From Chrysemys picta bellii (lineage: Eukaryota > Chordata > Testudines > Emydidae): DNA of 64,000 bases. Where the stretch lies: positions 32,462,998-32,526,997 of the forward strand of contig NC_088791.1 of assembly GCF_011386835.1 (NCBI RefSeq), given 5' to 3'. A program made the position numbers and the translations under genes. Below, in pieces: positions 63,496 to 64,000 of the stretch (position 1 is the stretch's first letter; each line of letters opens with the position of its first letter). The notes below the pieces were generated by a model. It was not told where the DNA came from, searched no databases, and saw nothing but the letters and a program-made list of their open reading frames with translations.

Positions 63496-64000
63496 CTGTA
63501 CAAATACAATATCAATACATGAAAACTGAATGTTAATACAAACATTAAAATAGTCTCAAAACATAAGTGTAAAATGTTGTATTTCATATGAAATGTAAAG
63601 ACTATGTCGGTGAATATCAGAGAAGCAGCTTTGAATAAAGCCATGCACAACCAAGGACATAAATTAGGAATACAGGGTCAACACCACTCACTCAAAATTG
63701 GCCCAGCCATGTACCCATCACACTCCCTGTACCTCCCCCAGTCATGACAGAAGGGCAAATAAATCTTCAAATAAAGTGTTTTGTAATTCTAATAGTTGCT
63801 GTTTCAATCCTATTCCTGGTACTGAAGAAAAGCTTACTGGTGTCTAATTTATACATCACCCTTGCACCATGATGATCTAGTTATTTCAGAAGCCTGGCTA
63901 TATTAAAAAAGTGGGAAGTATATGAAAAAAAGATTTCACTGTACCAATAATTGTTAAATTTATCTAGTCTAAAAAGAGTAGGTGTGTGTGTGGCAGGCCA
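63496..64000 (-). other. CERK: CERK intron 1, partial
   Basis: 505 bases upstream of exon 2 up to the window edge; no repeat recognised. Exon 1 and the promoter lie further right. Confidence 0.85.

Overview
This is a vertebrate nuclear window, almost certainly from a cryptodiran turtle. Two copies of a tRNA-derived, Pol III-type SINE of the kind found in cryptodiran turtles (A box and B box visible) sit beside several CR1 LINEs, DIRS-type tyrosine-recombinase retrotransposons, PIF/Harbinger-like elements and their MITEs, and LTR remnants. There is no bacterial-style gene organisation; most open reading frames are short chance frames in AT-rich intron sequence or broken transposon coding regions.

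One host gene fills the right-hand three quarters: CERK (ceramide kinase), on the minus strand. Twelve coding exons, matching exons 2-13 of the vertebrate gene, can be placed exactly at GT-AG splice sites with continuous phase (63495 down to 15019). They encode 498 whole codons' worth of residues; exon 1, with the start codon and the beginning of the PH domain, lies beyond base 64000. The reading frame is uninterrupted and the key motifs are present: PH domain end, ATP-binding glycine-rich segment, the GGDGM kinase motif and the CxxxCxxC motif. The gene looks functional. The 3' UTR probably runs from 15018 to somewhere between about 14000 and 12330.

Layout: 1-2496, end of a Harbinger-like element carrying a two-exon Myb/SANT-like gene (minus strand). 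About 3720-6250, an LTR-like element split by a 1.7 kb CR1. 6250-12330, intergenic, with one SINE. 12330-63495, CERK. Its introns hold most of the mobile DNA: CR1 in intron 12; GC-rich MITEs in introns 10, 9 and 3; DIRS copies in introns 8 and 5 (three in all, one a short derivative, one split by a solo LTR, one split by CR1 and hAT-like sequence); LTR-like remnants and a SINE in intron 6; a foldback repeat in intron 4.

I found no new multi-gene system. The points most worth following are the three DIRS copies that each keep the terminal inverted repeats and an internal complementary region, including a 0.95 kb copy without coding sequence, and a pair of near-identical 300 bp MITEs in opposite orientation flanking the frame-shifting 71 bp exon 10 of CERK.
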